Positions 50,756 through 59,511 of a stretch of 64,000 nt of DNA are shown piece after piece. The translations under genes were made by a program, and so were the position numbers. This stretch comes from Microbacterium sp. BH-3-3-3 (lineage in GTDB: Bacteria; Actinomycetota; Actinomycetes; Actinomycetales; Microbacteriaceae). The notes beneath the pieces were generated by a model, which searched no databases, was not told the origin of the DNA, and saw nothing but the letters and a program-made list of their open reading frames with translations. The DNA lies in contig NZ_CP017674.1 in assembly GCF_001792815.1 (NCBI RefSeq), positions 2,728,001 to 2,792,000 of the forward strand, in the 5' to 3' direction. The first letter of the stretch is position 1. Each line of letters begins with the position of its first letter.

Positions 50756-52414
50756 TCAGTCGAGGTACTTCGCGTACGCCGGCAGGGTGAGGAACGCCGG
50801 GAACTCCGCCCGCAGCGCCACCTCGCGGAACACCTCGGCGGCGTCGTCGAAGCGGTCGCCGTCGAGGCGGTGCGCATCGTCGAGCACCTCGGTCACCAGC
50901 TGCTCGATGAACGACCGGGTGATCGCCGTGCCGTCGTCGGTCACGCGGTCCTGGTGGATCCACTGCCAGATCTGCGAGCGTGAGATCTCGGCGGTGGCGG
51001 CGTCTTCCATGAGGTCGTCGATCGCGACGGCCCCGAGGCCCCGCAGCCACGCCTCGATGTAGCGGATGGCCACCGAGACGTTGCCCCGCACCCCCGCCGT
51101 GGTGATGGGCAGGCCGATGCGCAGGTCGAGCAGATCGGCGGGCTCGACCTCCACGTCCTCGCGCAGGCGGTGCAGCTGATTCGATCCGTCGCCGAACGCG
51201 GCGTCGAACTCGGCGCGCGCCACCGGGATGAGGTCGGGGTGCGCCACCCACGTGCCGTCGAAGCCGTCTCCGGCTTCGCGACGCTTGTCGGCGGCGACCT
51301 TCTCGAACGCGGCCTCGGTCACCTCGGGGCGACGCCGGTTGGGGATGAACGCGCTCATGCCGCCGATCGCGTACGCGCCCCGCTTGTGGCAGGTCTGCAC
51401 GAGCAGCTCGGTGTAGGCGCGCATGAACGGCACCGTCATGGTCACGTCGCTCCGCCCCGGGAGCACGAAGCGCGCCCCGCGGCCGCGGTAGGTCTTGATG
51501 ATCGAGAAGATGTAGTCCCATCGCCCGGCGTTCAGGCCCGCGCAGTGGTCGCGGAGCGCGAACAGGATCTCCTCCATCTCGAACGCCGCCGGCAGGGTCT
51601 CGATGAGCACCGTGGCGCGGATGGTGCCGTGCGCGAGGCCCAGTCGCTGCTCGGTGAACGTGAACACGTCGTCCCAGAGCCGGGCCTCCTCCGCCGACTC
51701 GATCTTCGGCAGGTAGAAGTACGGTCCCCGGCCCGCGGCGATCAGCGCGTGGGCGTTGTGGAACACGTACAGGCCGTAGTCGACGAGGGAACCGGATGCC
51801 GGCAGCTCGCGGCCGGAGCGGTCGATGAACGTCACGTGCTTCTCGGGCAGGTGCCACCCGCGCGGGCGCATCACGATCGTCGGCGTTCGGGCGGCGGTGA
51901 CCTCGTAGCGCTTGCCCTCGGCACTGGTGAACGACAGCTGTCCGCGGATCGCGTCGAACAGCGAGAGCTGCCCGCCGAGGACGTTCCGCCAGGTGGGGCT
52001 CGTGGCGTCCTCCTGGTCGGCGAGCCAGACGCGGGCGCCGGAGTTCAGCGCGTTGATCGTCATCTTCGGGTCGGTGGGGCCGGTGATCTCGACGCGGCGG
52101 TCTTCGAGCCCCGGTCCCGCCCCGGCCACGCGCCACGACGGGTCGTCGCGGATGTGCGCGGTGTCGGCGCGGAAGTGGGGGTCGTCGCCCGTGCCGATCT
52201 CGAAGCGGCGACGCAGGCGCGCCGCGAGCCTGTCGTGACGACGGCGCGCGAAGCGGTCGTGCAGCTCGGTGAGGAAGGCGAGGGCGGCGGGGGTGAGGAT
52301 CTCGCCGTCGCGTCCGTCGAGGGGCCGCTCGAGGCGCAGGTGCGGGGCGGATGCCGGAGGGTTCGGCATCCGGGATTCTTCGGTCATGGGCGGGGGAGAG
52401 GTGAGGAGGGTCAT
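50756..52414 (-). CDS. aceB: malate synthase A
   Basis: 552 residues from ATG 52414 (CAGGA near). Malate synthase A blocks: TDPKMTINALNSGARVWLAD (about 112-131), EDATSPTWRN, YFYLPKIESAEEARLWDDVF, and IGLPITTAGVRGNVSVAIRY with IEAWLRG near residue 450. It condenses glyoxylate and acetyl-CoA in the glyoxylate bypass. It follows aceA on the same strand, with a long inverted repeat between. ATG 52387 is an alternative start. Confidence 0.93.
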   Translation of the reverse strand: MTLLTSPPPMTEESRMPNPPASAPHLRLERPLDGRDGEILTPAALAFLTELHDRFARRRHDRLAARLRRRFEIGTGDDPHFRADTAHIRDDPSWRVAGAGPGLEDRRVEITGPTDPKMTINALNSGARVWLADQEDATSPTWRNVLGGQLSLFDAIRGQLSFTSAEGKRYEVTAARTPTIVMRPRGWHLPEKHVTFIDRSGRELPASGSLVDYGLYVFHNAHALIAAGRGPYFYLPKIESAEEARLWDDVFTFTEQRLGLAHGTIRATVLIETLPAAFEMEEILFALRDHCAGLNAGRWDYIFSIIKTYRGRGARFVLPGRSDVTMTVPFMRAYTELLVQTCHKRGAYAIGGMSAFIPNRRRPEVTEAAFEKVAADKRREAGDGFDGTWVAHPDLIPVARAEFDAAFGDGSNQLHRLREDVEVEPADLLDLRIGLPITTAGVRGNVSVAIRYIEAWLRGLGAVAIDDLMEDAATAEISRSQIWQWIHQDRVTDDGTAITRSFIEQLVTEVLDDAHRLDGDRFDDAAEVFREVALRAEFPAFLTLPAYAKYLD

Positions 52415-52490
52415 GGTCCTGGCTTTCTGTGCGTTCCCCCGTCGTCCCTCTCCGCTGTCCTTCTCCACCGTCCCTCTCGGGTGGGTGAAG

Positions 52491-52556
52491 CCGTTGAGTG
52501 TCCAGGACACGCCGCAAAGGACGCGGCGGTTACGGCGGGTCTTGGACACTCAACGG
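52491..52556. repeat. 14-bp inverted repeat between aceA and aceB
   Basis: CCGTTGAGTGTCCA (52491-52504) and TGGACACTCAACGG (52543-52556) are exact reverse complements around a 38-bp spacer that has its own CGCCGC/GCGGCG hairpin. It sits in the 195-bp gap between aceA and aceB, which otherwise shows nothing. It could be a terminator, a regulatory structure or a mobile palindromic element. Confidence 0.75.
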
Positions 52557-52609
52557 GGATGGGGCGGGGACGGAGACGGGAGCGGGGACGGGAGGCGAAG
52601 GGGTGGGGG

Positions 52610-53926
52610 TCAGTGGAACTGGGCGGTCTCGGTGGAGCCCGCGAGGGCGAGGGTGGCGCTGTCGGGGTTGAGCGCGGTGGAGACGACGTCGAAGTAGCCG
52701 GTCCCGGCTTCGCGCTGATGGCGCGTAGCCGTGTACCCGTGGGCTTCGGCGGCGAACTCGGCCTCCTGCAGCTCGACGTACGCGCTCATGGCGCGTTCGG
52801 CGTAGCCGCGGGCGAGGTCGAACATCGAGTGGTTCACGGCGTGGAAGCCGGCCAGCGTGATGAACTGGAAGGCGTAGCCGAGAGCGGCCAGGTCGGCCTG
52901 GAACGTGGCGATCTGCTCGTCGTCGAGGTGGCGCTTCCAGTTGAAGCTCGGCGAGCAGTTGTAGGCGAGCTTCTTGCCCGGGTAGCGGGCGTGGATCGCC
53001 TCGGCGAAGCGACGCGCGAGCTCGATGTCGGGCTCGCCCGTCTCGACCCAGAGGAGGTCGGCGTAGGGCGCGAAGGCGAGGCCGCGCGCGATGACCGACT
53101 CGAGCCCCGGTCGCACCCGGTAGAAGCCCTCGCTCGTGCGCTCGCCGGTGAGGAACTCCGCGTCGCGCGGGTCGACGTCGCTGGTGAGCAGGTCGGCGGC
53201 CAGGGCGTCGGTGCGCGCGATGATCACGGTCGACACTCCGGCGACATCGGCGGCCAGGCGCGCGGCGTTCAGGGTGCGGATGTGCTGCTGGATCGGCACG
53301 AGCACCTTGCCGCCGAGGTGACCGCACTTCTTCTCGCTGGCGAGCTGGTCCTCCCAGTGGATGCCGGCAGCCCCCGCCTGGATCAGCGACTGCGCGAGCT
53401 CGTAGGCGTTCAGCGGGCCGCCGAAGCCGGCCTCGGCGTCGGCGACGATCGGCGCGAGCCAGTCCTGGGTGATCTCCCCCTCGGCGCGCTCGATCTGGTC
53501 CTGTCGCAGCAGCGCGTTGTTGATGCGCCGCACGACCGCGGGCACGCTGTTGGCGGGGTAGAGGCTCTGGTCGGGGTAGGTCTGGCCCGCGAGGTTGCCA
53601 TCGGCGGCGACCTGCCAGCCCGACAGGTAGATGGCCTTGAGGCCGGCGCGCACCTGCTGCACGGCCTGTCCGCCGGTGTAGGCGCCGAGGGCGCGGACGT
53701 ACTCCTCGGTGTGGATGAGGTTCCAGAGGTTCTCGGCTCCGCGGCGGGCGAGGGTGGACTCCTCGCGGACGCTTCCGCGGAGGCGGACGACGTCGTCCGC
53801 CGAGAACGTGCGCTCGATGCCGTCCCAGCGAGGATCGTTCTCCCACGCGGTGCGGATCTCGTCGGCGGTCTCGGTCTGGTCGCCGGGGCGCAGGGGCTGC
53901 GGGGCGGGGGTGGCCTGGATCGTCAT
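52610..53926 (-). CDS. aceA: isocitrate lyase
   Basis: 438 residues. The catalytic Cys is in [15 protein letters not shown] (about residue 195), and [46 protein letters not shown] and [18 protein letters not shown] are canonical. It splits isocitrate into glyoxylate and succinate, first step of the glyoxylate bypass needed for growth on acetate and fatty acids. GAAGGAGA precedes ATG 53926. It is divergent from ramB, its likely regulator. Confidence 0.96.
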   Translation of the reverse strand: MTIQATPAPQPLRPGDQTETADEIRTAWENDPRWDGIERTFSADDVVRLRGSVREESTLARRGAENLWNLIHTEEYVRALGAYTGGQAVQQVRAGLKAIYLSGWQVAADGNLAGQTYPDQSLYPANSVPAVVRRINNALLRQDQIERAEGEITQDWLAPIVADAEAGFGGPLNAYELAQSLIQAGAAGIHWEDQLASEKKCGHLGGKVLVPIQQHIRTLNAARLAADVAGVSTVIIARTDALAADLLTSDVDPRDAEFLTGERTSEGFYRVRPGLESVIARGLAFAPYADLLWVETGEPDIELARRFAEAIHARYPGKKLAYNCSPSFNWKRHLDDEQIATFQADLAALGYAFQFITLAGFHAVNHSMFDLARGYAERAMSAYVELQEAEFAAEAHGYTATRHQREAGTGYFDVVSTALNPDSATLALAGSTETAQFH

Positions 53927-54015
53927 GAGCGTTCTCCTTCGGATGCCGGGGCTGCGGTGCCCCGTGGAGACCACTGTCCGCGAAGAACAACCCCGCCAAT
54001 CGAAGTTTCTCGTGT

Positions 54016-54033
54016 GAAGATCGCGCGATCTTC
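54016..54033. promoter_or_regulatory. 18-bp perfect palindrome in the aceA-ramB intergenic region
   Basis: GAAGATCGCGCGATCTTC is self-complementary over all 18 bases, 23 bp before the ramB start and 90 bp before aceA. It differs from the corynebacterial RamB motif (AAAACTTTGCAAA type), so it may be bound by RamB with a diverged specificity or by another acetate regulator. Confidence 0.55.
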
Positions 54034-54055
54034 TGTTCCAGTGAGAACATGGCGC

Positions 54056-55534
54056 ATGGACACCGGCGTCTCCGCTTCTTCGACACCCCTCCCGTTCGAC
54101 GATGACGAGGTGGACACCCTCACCATCGGCCGACGCATCCGCCAGCTGCGCACCGCTCGCGGCATGACGCTCGACGACCTGGCCGCCGCGGTCGGCCGCG
54201 CCCCGAGCCAGATGTCGATGATCGAGAACGGCCGCCGCGAGGCGAAGCTCACCCTGCTGCAGGCGATCGCGCGGGCGCTCGGGTGCACGCTCGATCAGAT
54301 CCTGGATGCCGAGCCGCTCGATGCCCGCGCGGCGCTCGAGATCTCGGTCGAGCGCGCGATGCGCGGGCAGACCTTTCAGGCGCTCGGGATCGAGCCGTTC
54401 CGTGTCGGCCGGTCGGTGCCCGACGAGGTGCTGTCGGCGATGCTCGCGCTGCGGGGCGAGATCGAGCGGCTCCGCGAGGAGCGCTCCGCGACCCCGGAGG
54501 AGGCGCGTCGGGCCAACGTGGCGCTCCGCCGCCTCATGCGCACGCAGGACAACCACTTCCCCGACCTCGAGCGCACGGCATCCGAGATGCTGACGGCGAT
54601 CGAGCACCCCGGCGGACCCCTCACGCAGCGCGGCGCGAGCGACATCGCCGCGCACCTCGGCTTCTCGCTGCACTACGTGCCCGACCTGCCGTCGTCGACG
54701 CGGAGCATCGCGGATGCCAAGAACGGGCGGCTCTACCTCTCGACCACCGTCGCGAAGGGCGACCCGCGGGCGGCGGTGCTGCAGGCACTGTCGAGCCGCA
54801 TGCTCGGCCACGGCGAGCCGACGAGCTACGACGAGTTCCTCCGCCAGCGCGTCGAGACGAACTACCTCACCGGGGCGCTGCTCATGCCCGAGGCGCACGT
54901 CGTACCGGCGCTGCGCGAGGCGAAGGAGCGGCGCACGATCAGCATCGAAGACCTGCGCGACGCCTACTCGGTGTCGTACGAGACCGCCGCGCACCGCTTC
55001 ACCAACCTCGCGACGGTGCACCTCGGCATCCGGGTGCACTTCTTGAAGGTGCACGAGTCGGGCACGATCACGAAGGCCTACGAGAACGACGACGTGAACT
55101 TCCCCACCGACCGGCTGGGCTCGATCGAGGGCCAGATGTGCTGCCGACGGTGGACGAGCCGCGTGGTGTTCGATGAGGACGACCTCTTCAATCCGTACTA
55201 CCAGTACACCGACACCGGCAACGGGACGTATTGGTGCACCGCGCGCGTGGAGCAGTCGAGCGAGGGCGCGCACTCGGTCAGCGTGGGCGTGCGCTTCGAC
55301 GACACGCGCTGGTTCCGGGGCCGCGACACCCCCAACCGCGGGGTCTCGCGGCACGCGGTCGAGACGTGCTGCCGCCGCGCGCCCGCCGACCTCGAGGCTG
55401 CGTGGCGCGACAAGGCCTGGCCGAACGTGCGCACCCCGCGGACGCTGCTGGCGACCCTGCCGACCGGGGCCTTCCCCGGCGTCGACACGACGGAGTTGTA
55501 CGAGTTCCTGGAGGCGCACGCGCCGCGGGGGTGA
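54056..55534 (+). CDS. ramB: RamB-type regulator of acetate metabolism (short-chain acyl-CoA regulator)
   Basis: 492 residues from ATG 54056. The XRE HTH lies at about 25-80 ([40 protein letters not shown]). An IrrE-like/ImmA domain spans about 175-330 and a C-terminal DUF2083 region carries paired Cys ([20 protein letters not shown]), as in RamB/ScfR proteins. RamB controls aceA, aceB and acetate activation genes in corynebacteria and mycobacteria. Divergence from aceA supports the same role. Confidence 0.88.
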   Translation: MDTGVSASSTPLPFDDDEVDTLTIGRRIRQLRTARGMTLDDLAAAVGRAPSQMSMIENGRREAKLTLLQAIARALGCTLDQILDAEPLDARAALEISVERAMRGQTFQALGIEPFRVGRSVPDEVLSAMLALRGEIERLREERSATPEEARRANVALRRLMRTQDNHFPDLERTASEMLTAIEHPGGPLTQRGASDIAAHLGFSLHYVPDLPSSTRSIADAKNGRLYLSTTVAKGDPRAAVLQALSSRMLGHGEPTSYDEFLRQRVETNYLTGALLMPEAHVVPALREAKERRTISIEDLRDAYSVSYETAAHRFTNLATVHLGIRVHFLKVHESGTITKAYENDDVNFPTDRLGSIEGQMCCRRWTSRVVFDEDDLFNPYYQYTDTGNGTYWCTARVEQSSEGAHSVSVGVRFDDTRWFRGRDTPNRGVSRHAVETCCRRAPADLEAAWRDKAWPNVRTPRTLLATLPTGAFPGVDTTELYEFLEAHAPRG

Positions 55535-55611
55535 GGTGGGTTTCGCGGCTAGGGGGGCGGTGTGCCTGTGCCTTGTGCGGTGTGCCCGTGCCGCGCGCGG
55601 TGCGCCCGTGT

Positions 55612-55693
55612 GCGCAACGGCGGGGGTATTGGGCGACGCGCCGGGGTGGGATGCCGGTGGGTCGGCGTGTCGGTAATTGTCCCGCCGTTGTGC
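55612..55693. repeat. 82-bp palindromic repeat, copy 1
   Basis: Ends GCGCAACGGCGGG and CCCGCCGTTGTGC form inverted arms; the middle diverges from copies 2-4 but keeps GGCGTGTCGG near the right. It lies between the ramB and DUF559 3' ends, and its arms could serve as a terminator. Confidence 0.75.
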
Positions 55694-55748
55694 TCGGGGT
55701 CGGGGCGCCGGGGCGCGGACAAGCCCAGTGCCCGGAAGGACCGGGACG

Positions 55749-56576
55749 TCAGCGGGCCAGGTGGAGGCCGCGTTCCACGTAGGCCATGATCGCCCGTTCC
55801 ACCGTGGGCCAGTCGTGGACCACGAGGGCGTAGTCGAACCGCAGGGAGACGAAGCCCCACGCGGCCGCATGAGCGTCGCGCCGCAGGTCGCGGTGCCTGT
55901 TCGCGGTGCCCTCGTGGTTACCCGCTCCGTCGATCTCGACGATGAGGGCGTCGCCGATGAGCAGGTCGACGCGGCCGACCGAGATGATGTGCATCTGAGT
56001 GCGCACCGGAAGGTTTCTGTGCCGCAGTCGCCACCGGACGATCGACTCGAGGCCGCTGTCGGCGTCGGACCGCGCGAAGTCGAGCGCGTCGCGCGCGAGG
56101 TCGTTCGTGTGGCTCCGCAGCCACGTCTTCCCCGACGACGTCAGCATGCCGAGGCGGAGGGCGGACTCCACTGAGACGAAGAACTCCTCGACTCCCCGGC
56201 ACCGCAGGATCTGGCGCAGGATGCGCGGGACCGACGGCAGAGCGAAAGCGTGTCCGGGGGCGGCATCGTCCCAGTGCAGACGACAGGTGCACTCGTCGTG
56301 GGCGTACGCGTGGCCTCCTCCGCGCATCCAGACGTGGATCGGTTGTTCCGCGGCGAGAGTCCACAGCCCGAGGTGCCTCGCCGCGGTGACGCACGCCGCT
56401 CGCCCTCCGTGGAGTGCCGCGGTCACGACGGGCGCGCAGGCCCCGCGCTCCGCATAGACCCCGCGGCGCAGATGCCGTAGTTCTCCCGCCTCGACGGCCG
56501 AGGCGATGCTTCGGCGCGATCGTCCCCGTGCGCGCAGGCCGGAGAACGTCTCGATTCCCTGACCCGGTGCGCACAT
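55749..56576 (-). CDS. DUF559-domain protein with AbiEi-like N-terminus
   Basis: 275 residues from ATG 56576. The N-terminal ~60 residues ([33 protein letters not shown]) look like the winged-helix AbiEi-type domain. The C-terminus carries the Vsr-endonuclease-like DUF559 pattern: [40 protein letters not shown]. Such proteins are abundant in Microbacteriaceae; the nuclease-fold acidic residues (E-x-D) are present, activity is unproven. It might be part of a defence or antitoxin-like function, but no partner gene is adjacent. Confidence 0.8.
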   Translation of the reverse strand: MCAPGQGIETFSGLRARGRSRRSIASAVEAGELRHLRRGVYAERGACAPVVTAALHGGRAACVTAARHLGLWTLAAEQPIHVWMRGGGHAYAHDECTCRLHWDDAAPGHAFALPSVPRILRQILRCRGVEEFFVSVESALRLGMLTSSGKTWLRSHTNDLARDALDFARSDADSGLESIVRWRLRHRNLPVRTQMHIISVGRVDLLIGDALIVEIDGAGNHEGTANRHRDLRRDAHAAAWGFVSLRFDYALVVHDWPTVERAIMAYVERGLHLAR

Positions 56577-56698
56577 CACGACAGGATGCCGCCGGAGTGC
56601 ACCCGCGCCAGCCCCGAACCCGGAACCTGTGGACAGTCCTCTCTTGGGGAGGAGCCGCCACCCCGCCGTCACCGGTGCATCGCCCCTCGGCATCCCGT

Positions 56699-56780
56699 GC
56701 ACAACGGCGGGGCGCCTCCTCGACGCGCCGTCGACGTATGCCGATGCCCCGGCGTGTCGGAAATTCCCCCGCCGCTGTGC
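56699..56780. repeat. 82-bp palindromic repeat, copy 2
   Basis: Left arm GCACAACGGCGGGG, right arm CCCCGCCGCTGTGC; inner GACGCGCC and GGCGTGTCGG pair imperfectly. It has the same length as copies 3 and 4 and the same orientation. Confidence 0.85.
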
Positions 56781-56829
56781 CCCCGCGGCCGTGGGCTCGA
56801 CTCGGGCGCCGGTGAATCGGCATCTCCGT

Positions 56830-56911
56830 GCACAACGGCGGATCGTCTCCGCAACCCGTCGTCGACGGATGCCAATGCCCCGGCGTGTCGGAGGTCCCTC
56901 CGCCGTTGTGC
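56830..56911. repeat. 82-bp palindromic repeat, copy 3
   Basis: Left arm GCACAACGGCGGA, right arm TCCGCCGTTGTGC: the A/T change at the inner end is compensatory relative to the G/C of copy 4. The spacer to copy 2 (49 bp) and that to copy 4 (70 bp) share CGGCCGTGGGCTCG and GGGCGCCGGTG, so the whole unit is in tandem. Confidence 0.85.
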
Positions 56912-56981
56912 CCCCACGGCCGTGGGCTCGGTCCGGGCGCCGGTGGGCCGACATCCGGACGGCTGTGCACCGGCATCCCGT

Positions 56982-57063
56982 GCACAACGGCGGGTCGTCT
57001 CCGCGACGCGCCGTCGACGGATGCCGAGTCCCCGGCGTGTCGGAAATCCCCCCGCCGTTGTGT
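56982..57063. repeat. 82-bp palindromic repeat, copy 4
   Basis: Left arm GCACAACGGCGGG, right arm CCCGCCGTTGTGT. It ends 13 bp from the stop codon of the convergent-side gene at 57077, so it may act as its terminator. The 500-bp region 56577-57076 holds no gene and is filled by copies 2-4. Confidence 0.85.
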
Positions 57064-57076
57064 CCGGCCGCGCCCC

Positions 57077-57700
57077 TCAGGCGGCGTTCCAGCGCAGCCG
57101 CGGGGCGCCGAGTCCCGACCGCAGGGCGGCGGGGTCGGCGACGGGGAACATCGTGACGATGAGACCGTCGACCGCGTAGGCCAGGGCGGCGGCGCCGTCG
57201 GGGAGCGGGTCGCCGAGGGCGATGCGGGTCGAGCGGCCCTCGACGGCCTCGTCGATCGCGTCGGCGCGGGAGAGGAGGGATGCCGCGGCGGCGGTGACGC
57301 GTGAGAGCAGGGTGCCCGACCCCGCCCAGGGCGAGAAAGCCCCGCGGGACAGTCCGCAGGCGAGAGCCAGGTCGTCGGTGAGCCACCGCTCGCGCTTGAG
57401 GCCGTAGGGGGTGGGCGTGGTCGACAGCAGGTAGCCGTAGACGTGCAGCAGGCCGGCGTTGCCCACGGGCCACGAGGCCTCGAGCCCCGCCCGCCCGTGC
57501 AGCTCGTCGAACAGCGCCCGGGAGAGCACCGCCTCCCCGACGTTCTCGTCGACCACCGTCGAGCGGCCCCATGCGGCGAACCGGCCCGCGGCGGCGTCGT
57601 CGGCGAGGGATGCCGCGAGCCACGGCAGAGACGAGATCGCCGACGAGGGGTCGAGGGCACCGAGCGCCGCGGCGGTGTCGAGAGCGGGGGAGGAGGTCAC
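57077..57700 (-). CDS. hypothetical protein, 207 residues
   Basis: Not recognised. A soluble, Ala-rich, mostly helical protein: AISSLPWLAASLADDAAAGR, STVVDENVGEAVLSRALFDE, GNAGLLHVYGYLLSTTPTPY with GLKRERWLTDDLALACGL, and a beta-rich C-terminus (ALAYAVDGLIVTMFPVAD). TAGCGT lies six bases before GTG 57700 (leaderless). It is divergent from the phosphonate-type operon, so regulation or function may be shared. Confidence 0.68.
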   Translation of the reverse strand: MTSSPALDTAAALGALDPSSAISSLPWLAASLADDAAAGRFAAWGRSTVVDENVGEAVLSRALFDELHGRAGLEASWPVGNAGLLHVYGYLLSTTPTPYGLKRERWLTDDLALACGLSRGAFSPWAGSGTLLSRVTAAAASLLSRADAIDEAVEGRSTRIALGDPLPDGAAALAYAVDGLIVTMFPVADPAALRSGLGAPRLRWNAA

Positions 57701-57751
57701 CGCTTCACGCTAAGCCGTGAGCCGGGGCGCACAGGAGCCGTTCATCCAGCG

Positions 57752-57781
57752 TTTACACGGCGTGGACATAGCGTCCATATT
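57752..57781 (+). promoter_or_regulatory. promoter of the phn-type operon
   Basis: TTTACA (57752-57757) and CATATT (57776-57781) are 18 bp apart. The -10 overlaps operator 1 (57763-57777), so a bound repressor would block RNA polymerase. Confidence 0.55.
57763..57777. promoter_or_regulatory. operator 1 of a twin pair
   Basis: TGGACATAGCGTCCA, inverted repeat TGGAC-N5-GTCCA. The same pattern recurs 31 bp downstream, three helical turns, on the same DNA face. Confidence 0.65.
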
Positions 57782-57793
57782 TGAGGTGCACCA

Positions 57794-57808
57794 TGGACGC
57801 AACGTCCA
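57794..57808. promoter_or_regulatory. operator 2 of a twin pair
   Basis: TGGACGCAACGTCCA, second copy of the TGGAC-N5-GTCCA palindrome, just upstream of the ribosome site of the HAD gene. The RpiR regulator at the end of the operon is the likeliest binder. Confidence 0.65.
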
Positions 57809-57824
57809 CGACAGGAGTTCCCCC

Positions 57825-58511
57825 GTGCCCCGCCCCGTCCTCATCTTCGACTTCGACGGTACCGTCGCCCTCGGCGACGGCCCCCTGTTGGCCTACGCCC
57901 GCGCGGTCGCCGTGCACACGGCATCCGCCGCCGAATTCGTCTCCACCGTCTCGGCCCACCTCGCCGCGCCCTCGGCCGACGTCATCGACGGGTACGACGC
58001 GGTCCGACGCCTCGCACTCGACGCGGGGGTCGACGACGCCGCGCTGGCCTCGGCCTACTCGACGAGCCGCGCCCAACTGGCGGGCCCCGATGCGCCCGTG
58101 TCGACCGCCGCCGATCTGGCCGGGTTCCTCGCCGAGGTGGATGCCGAGCGCCTGCTCGTCACGAACGCCCCGGCGACGCGACTCGACGACGCGCTGGCCG
58201 CCGTGGGCCTCAACGGCCTGTTCGACCGCATCGTCACGGACGCCGCGAAGCCCGCCGGTCTCGAACTGCTTCTCGATCAGCTCGCCGCCGGCACCCCGGT
58301 CCTCGCCATCGGTGACGTCTGGCGCAACGACCTCGCCCCCGCCCACGCCCGCGGTCTCGCCACCGCCCTGGTCGGCGGCTACGCCGATCCGGCCGCGGAC
58401 CCCACCTTCCGTGCCGACACCCTCGACGAGCTGCTGCCCGCGCTCGCCGGGTGGGTCGGCGCCGCCCACGTCGACGCTCCCCCCGCCGATCACCTCCCCT
58501 CCCACGCCTGA
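57825..58511 (+). CDS. HAD-superfamily phosphatase leading the phn-type operon
   Basis: 228 residues. Motif I is ILIFDFDGTVALGDG (about 5-17), motif II LLVTNAPATRLDDAL, and motif III/IV AKPAGLELLLDQL with AIGDVWRNDLAPAHARGLAT. The catalytic Asp pair DxD is intact. CAGGAG precedes GTG 57825. As first gene of a phosphonate-type import operon it may remove phosphate from the imported organophosphate or from a derivative; it lacks signs of phosphonatase (no Lys cap motif recognised). Confidence 0.83.
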   Translation: MPRPVLIFDFDGTVALGDGPLLAYARAVAVHTASAAEFVSTVSAHLAAPSADVIDGYDAVRRLALDAGVDDAALASAYSTSRAQLAGPDAPVSTAADLAGFLAEVDAERLLVTNAPATRLDDALAAVGLNGLFDRIVTDAAKPAGLELLLDQLAAGTPVLAIGDVWRNDLAPAHARGLATALVGGYADPAADPTFRADTLDELLPALAGWVGAAHVDAPPADHLPSHA

Positions 58512-58536
58512 ACCCCACCCGAATCGCAGAGGAATC

Positions 58537-59511
58537 ATGAACACTCGTCGCATCCGTCTCGCCGCGGCCTTCGCCACCGCCGCTCTCGCCTCGATCGCCC
58601 TGGCCGGCTGCTCCGGTACCGCGGGCGCCGCCTCCGAACCCGCCGCCGACCCCAGCTCGTTGGTGCTCGCCCTCGTCCCCTCGCAGGACCAGGCCAACCT
58701 CGTCGACACCGCGAAGCCCCTCACCGACATGCTCACCGAGAAGCTCGGCATCCCGGTCAGCGGCGTCGTGTCGAAGGACTACCAGGCCGCCGTCGAGGCG
58801 ATGGGAGCGGGGCAGGCCCAGATCGGCTTCCTGCCCTCGCTGCAGCTGTGGCAGGCGAACGACCGATACGGTGCCTCGGTCGTGCTGCAGACCGAGCGCA
58901 ACGGCAACATCACCTACCCGGGCCAGTTCATGACGAACGACCCCGACAAGTACTGCGACACCCCCGTGATCGAGCGCGACGGCATGTCGTTCTGCAACGG
59001 CGCCGACGCACTGCAGGGACCCGCCGGTCTCGACAGCATCACCAAGATCGCCGGAGCCAAGGTCGCCGTCCTCGGCCCGGGCTCGCCCGCCGGCTACATC
59101 TACCCGATGCTCGCGCTGAAAGAGGCCGGTGTCGACATCGACAGCGGCTTCCAGCAGGTGCCCGTCACGGCCAACGACGCCTCGGTGCTCGCGGTCTACA
59201 ACGGCGACGCCGAGGTCGGGTTCAGCTTCTGGGACGCCCGCACCCTGGTGAAGAAGGACAAGCCCGACGTGGGCCAGAAGGTCGTCGTCTTCGGCCTCAC
59301 CGCCGAGATCCCCAACGACGGCGTAGCCGTCTCGAAGGACCTCTCGCCCGAGCTGCAGCAGAAGATCTCGTCGGCGCTCGCCGAGTACTCCACCACCGAC
59401 GAGGGCTCGGCGGCTCTGAAGGCCGTCTACTCGATCACCAAGCTCGCTCCGGCAGACCCCGCCTCGCTCGACGTCGTCGCCCGCGCCGCTCAGCAGCTCG
59501 GACTCCAGTGA
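58537..59511 (+). CDS. phnD: phosphonate/phosphite-type ABC transporter substrate-binding lipoprotein
   Basis: 324 residues. Lipobox IALAGC places the Cys at about 25. The mature protein has the PhnD pattern: [20 protein letters not shown] (about 43-62), [20 protein letters not shown], and [20 protein letters not shown] with the anion-binding Ser/Thr residues. It captures a phosphonate or other phospho-compound outside the membrane. AGAGGA precedes ATG 58537. GTGA overlap with the ATPase gene. Confidence 0.88.
   Translation: MNTRRIRLAAAFATAALASIALAGCSGTAGAASEPAADPSSLVLALVPSQDQANLVDTAKPLTDMLTEKLGIPVSGVVSKDYQAAVEAMGAGQAQIGFLPSLQLWQANDRYGASVVLQTERNGNITYPGQFMTNDPDKYCDTPVIERDGMSFCNGADALQGPAGLDSITKIAGAKVAVLGPGSPAGYIYPMLALKEAGVDIDSGFQQVPVTANDASVLAVYNGDAEVGFSFWDARTLVKKDKPDVGQKVVVFGLTAEIPNDGVAVSKDLSPELQQKISSALAEYSTTDEGSAALKAVYSITKLAPADPASLDVVARAAQQLGLQ

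Noticed and set aside
52610..55870. A 1086-residue frame starting upstream of aceA on the - strand
   Set aside because: The upstream 650 residues are the antisense of ramB; aceA begins at 53926 with a good ribosome site and the conserved isocitrate lyase N-terminus.
56699..57063. CRISPR array made of the repeated elements at 56.7-57.1 kb
   Set aside because: The repeats are 82 bp, imperfect and palindromic over their whole length; the spacers are unequal in length and related to each other, and no cas gene is near.
56577..57179. Open frames across the palindromic repeats encoding recurrent peptides
   Set aside because: The recurrent peptide patterns occur in several frames on both strands and simply reflect the DNA repeat; no ribosome site or leaderless promoter supports them.
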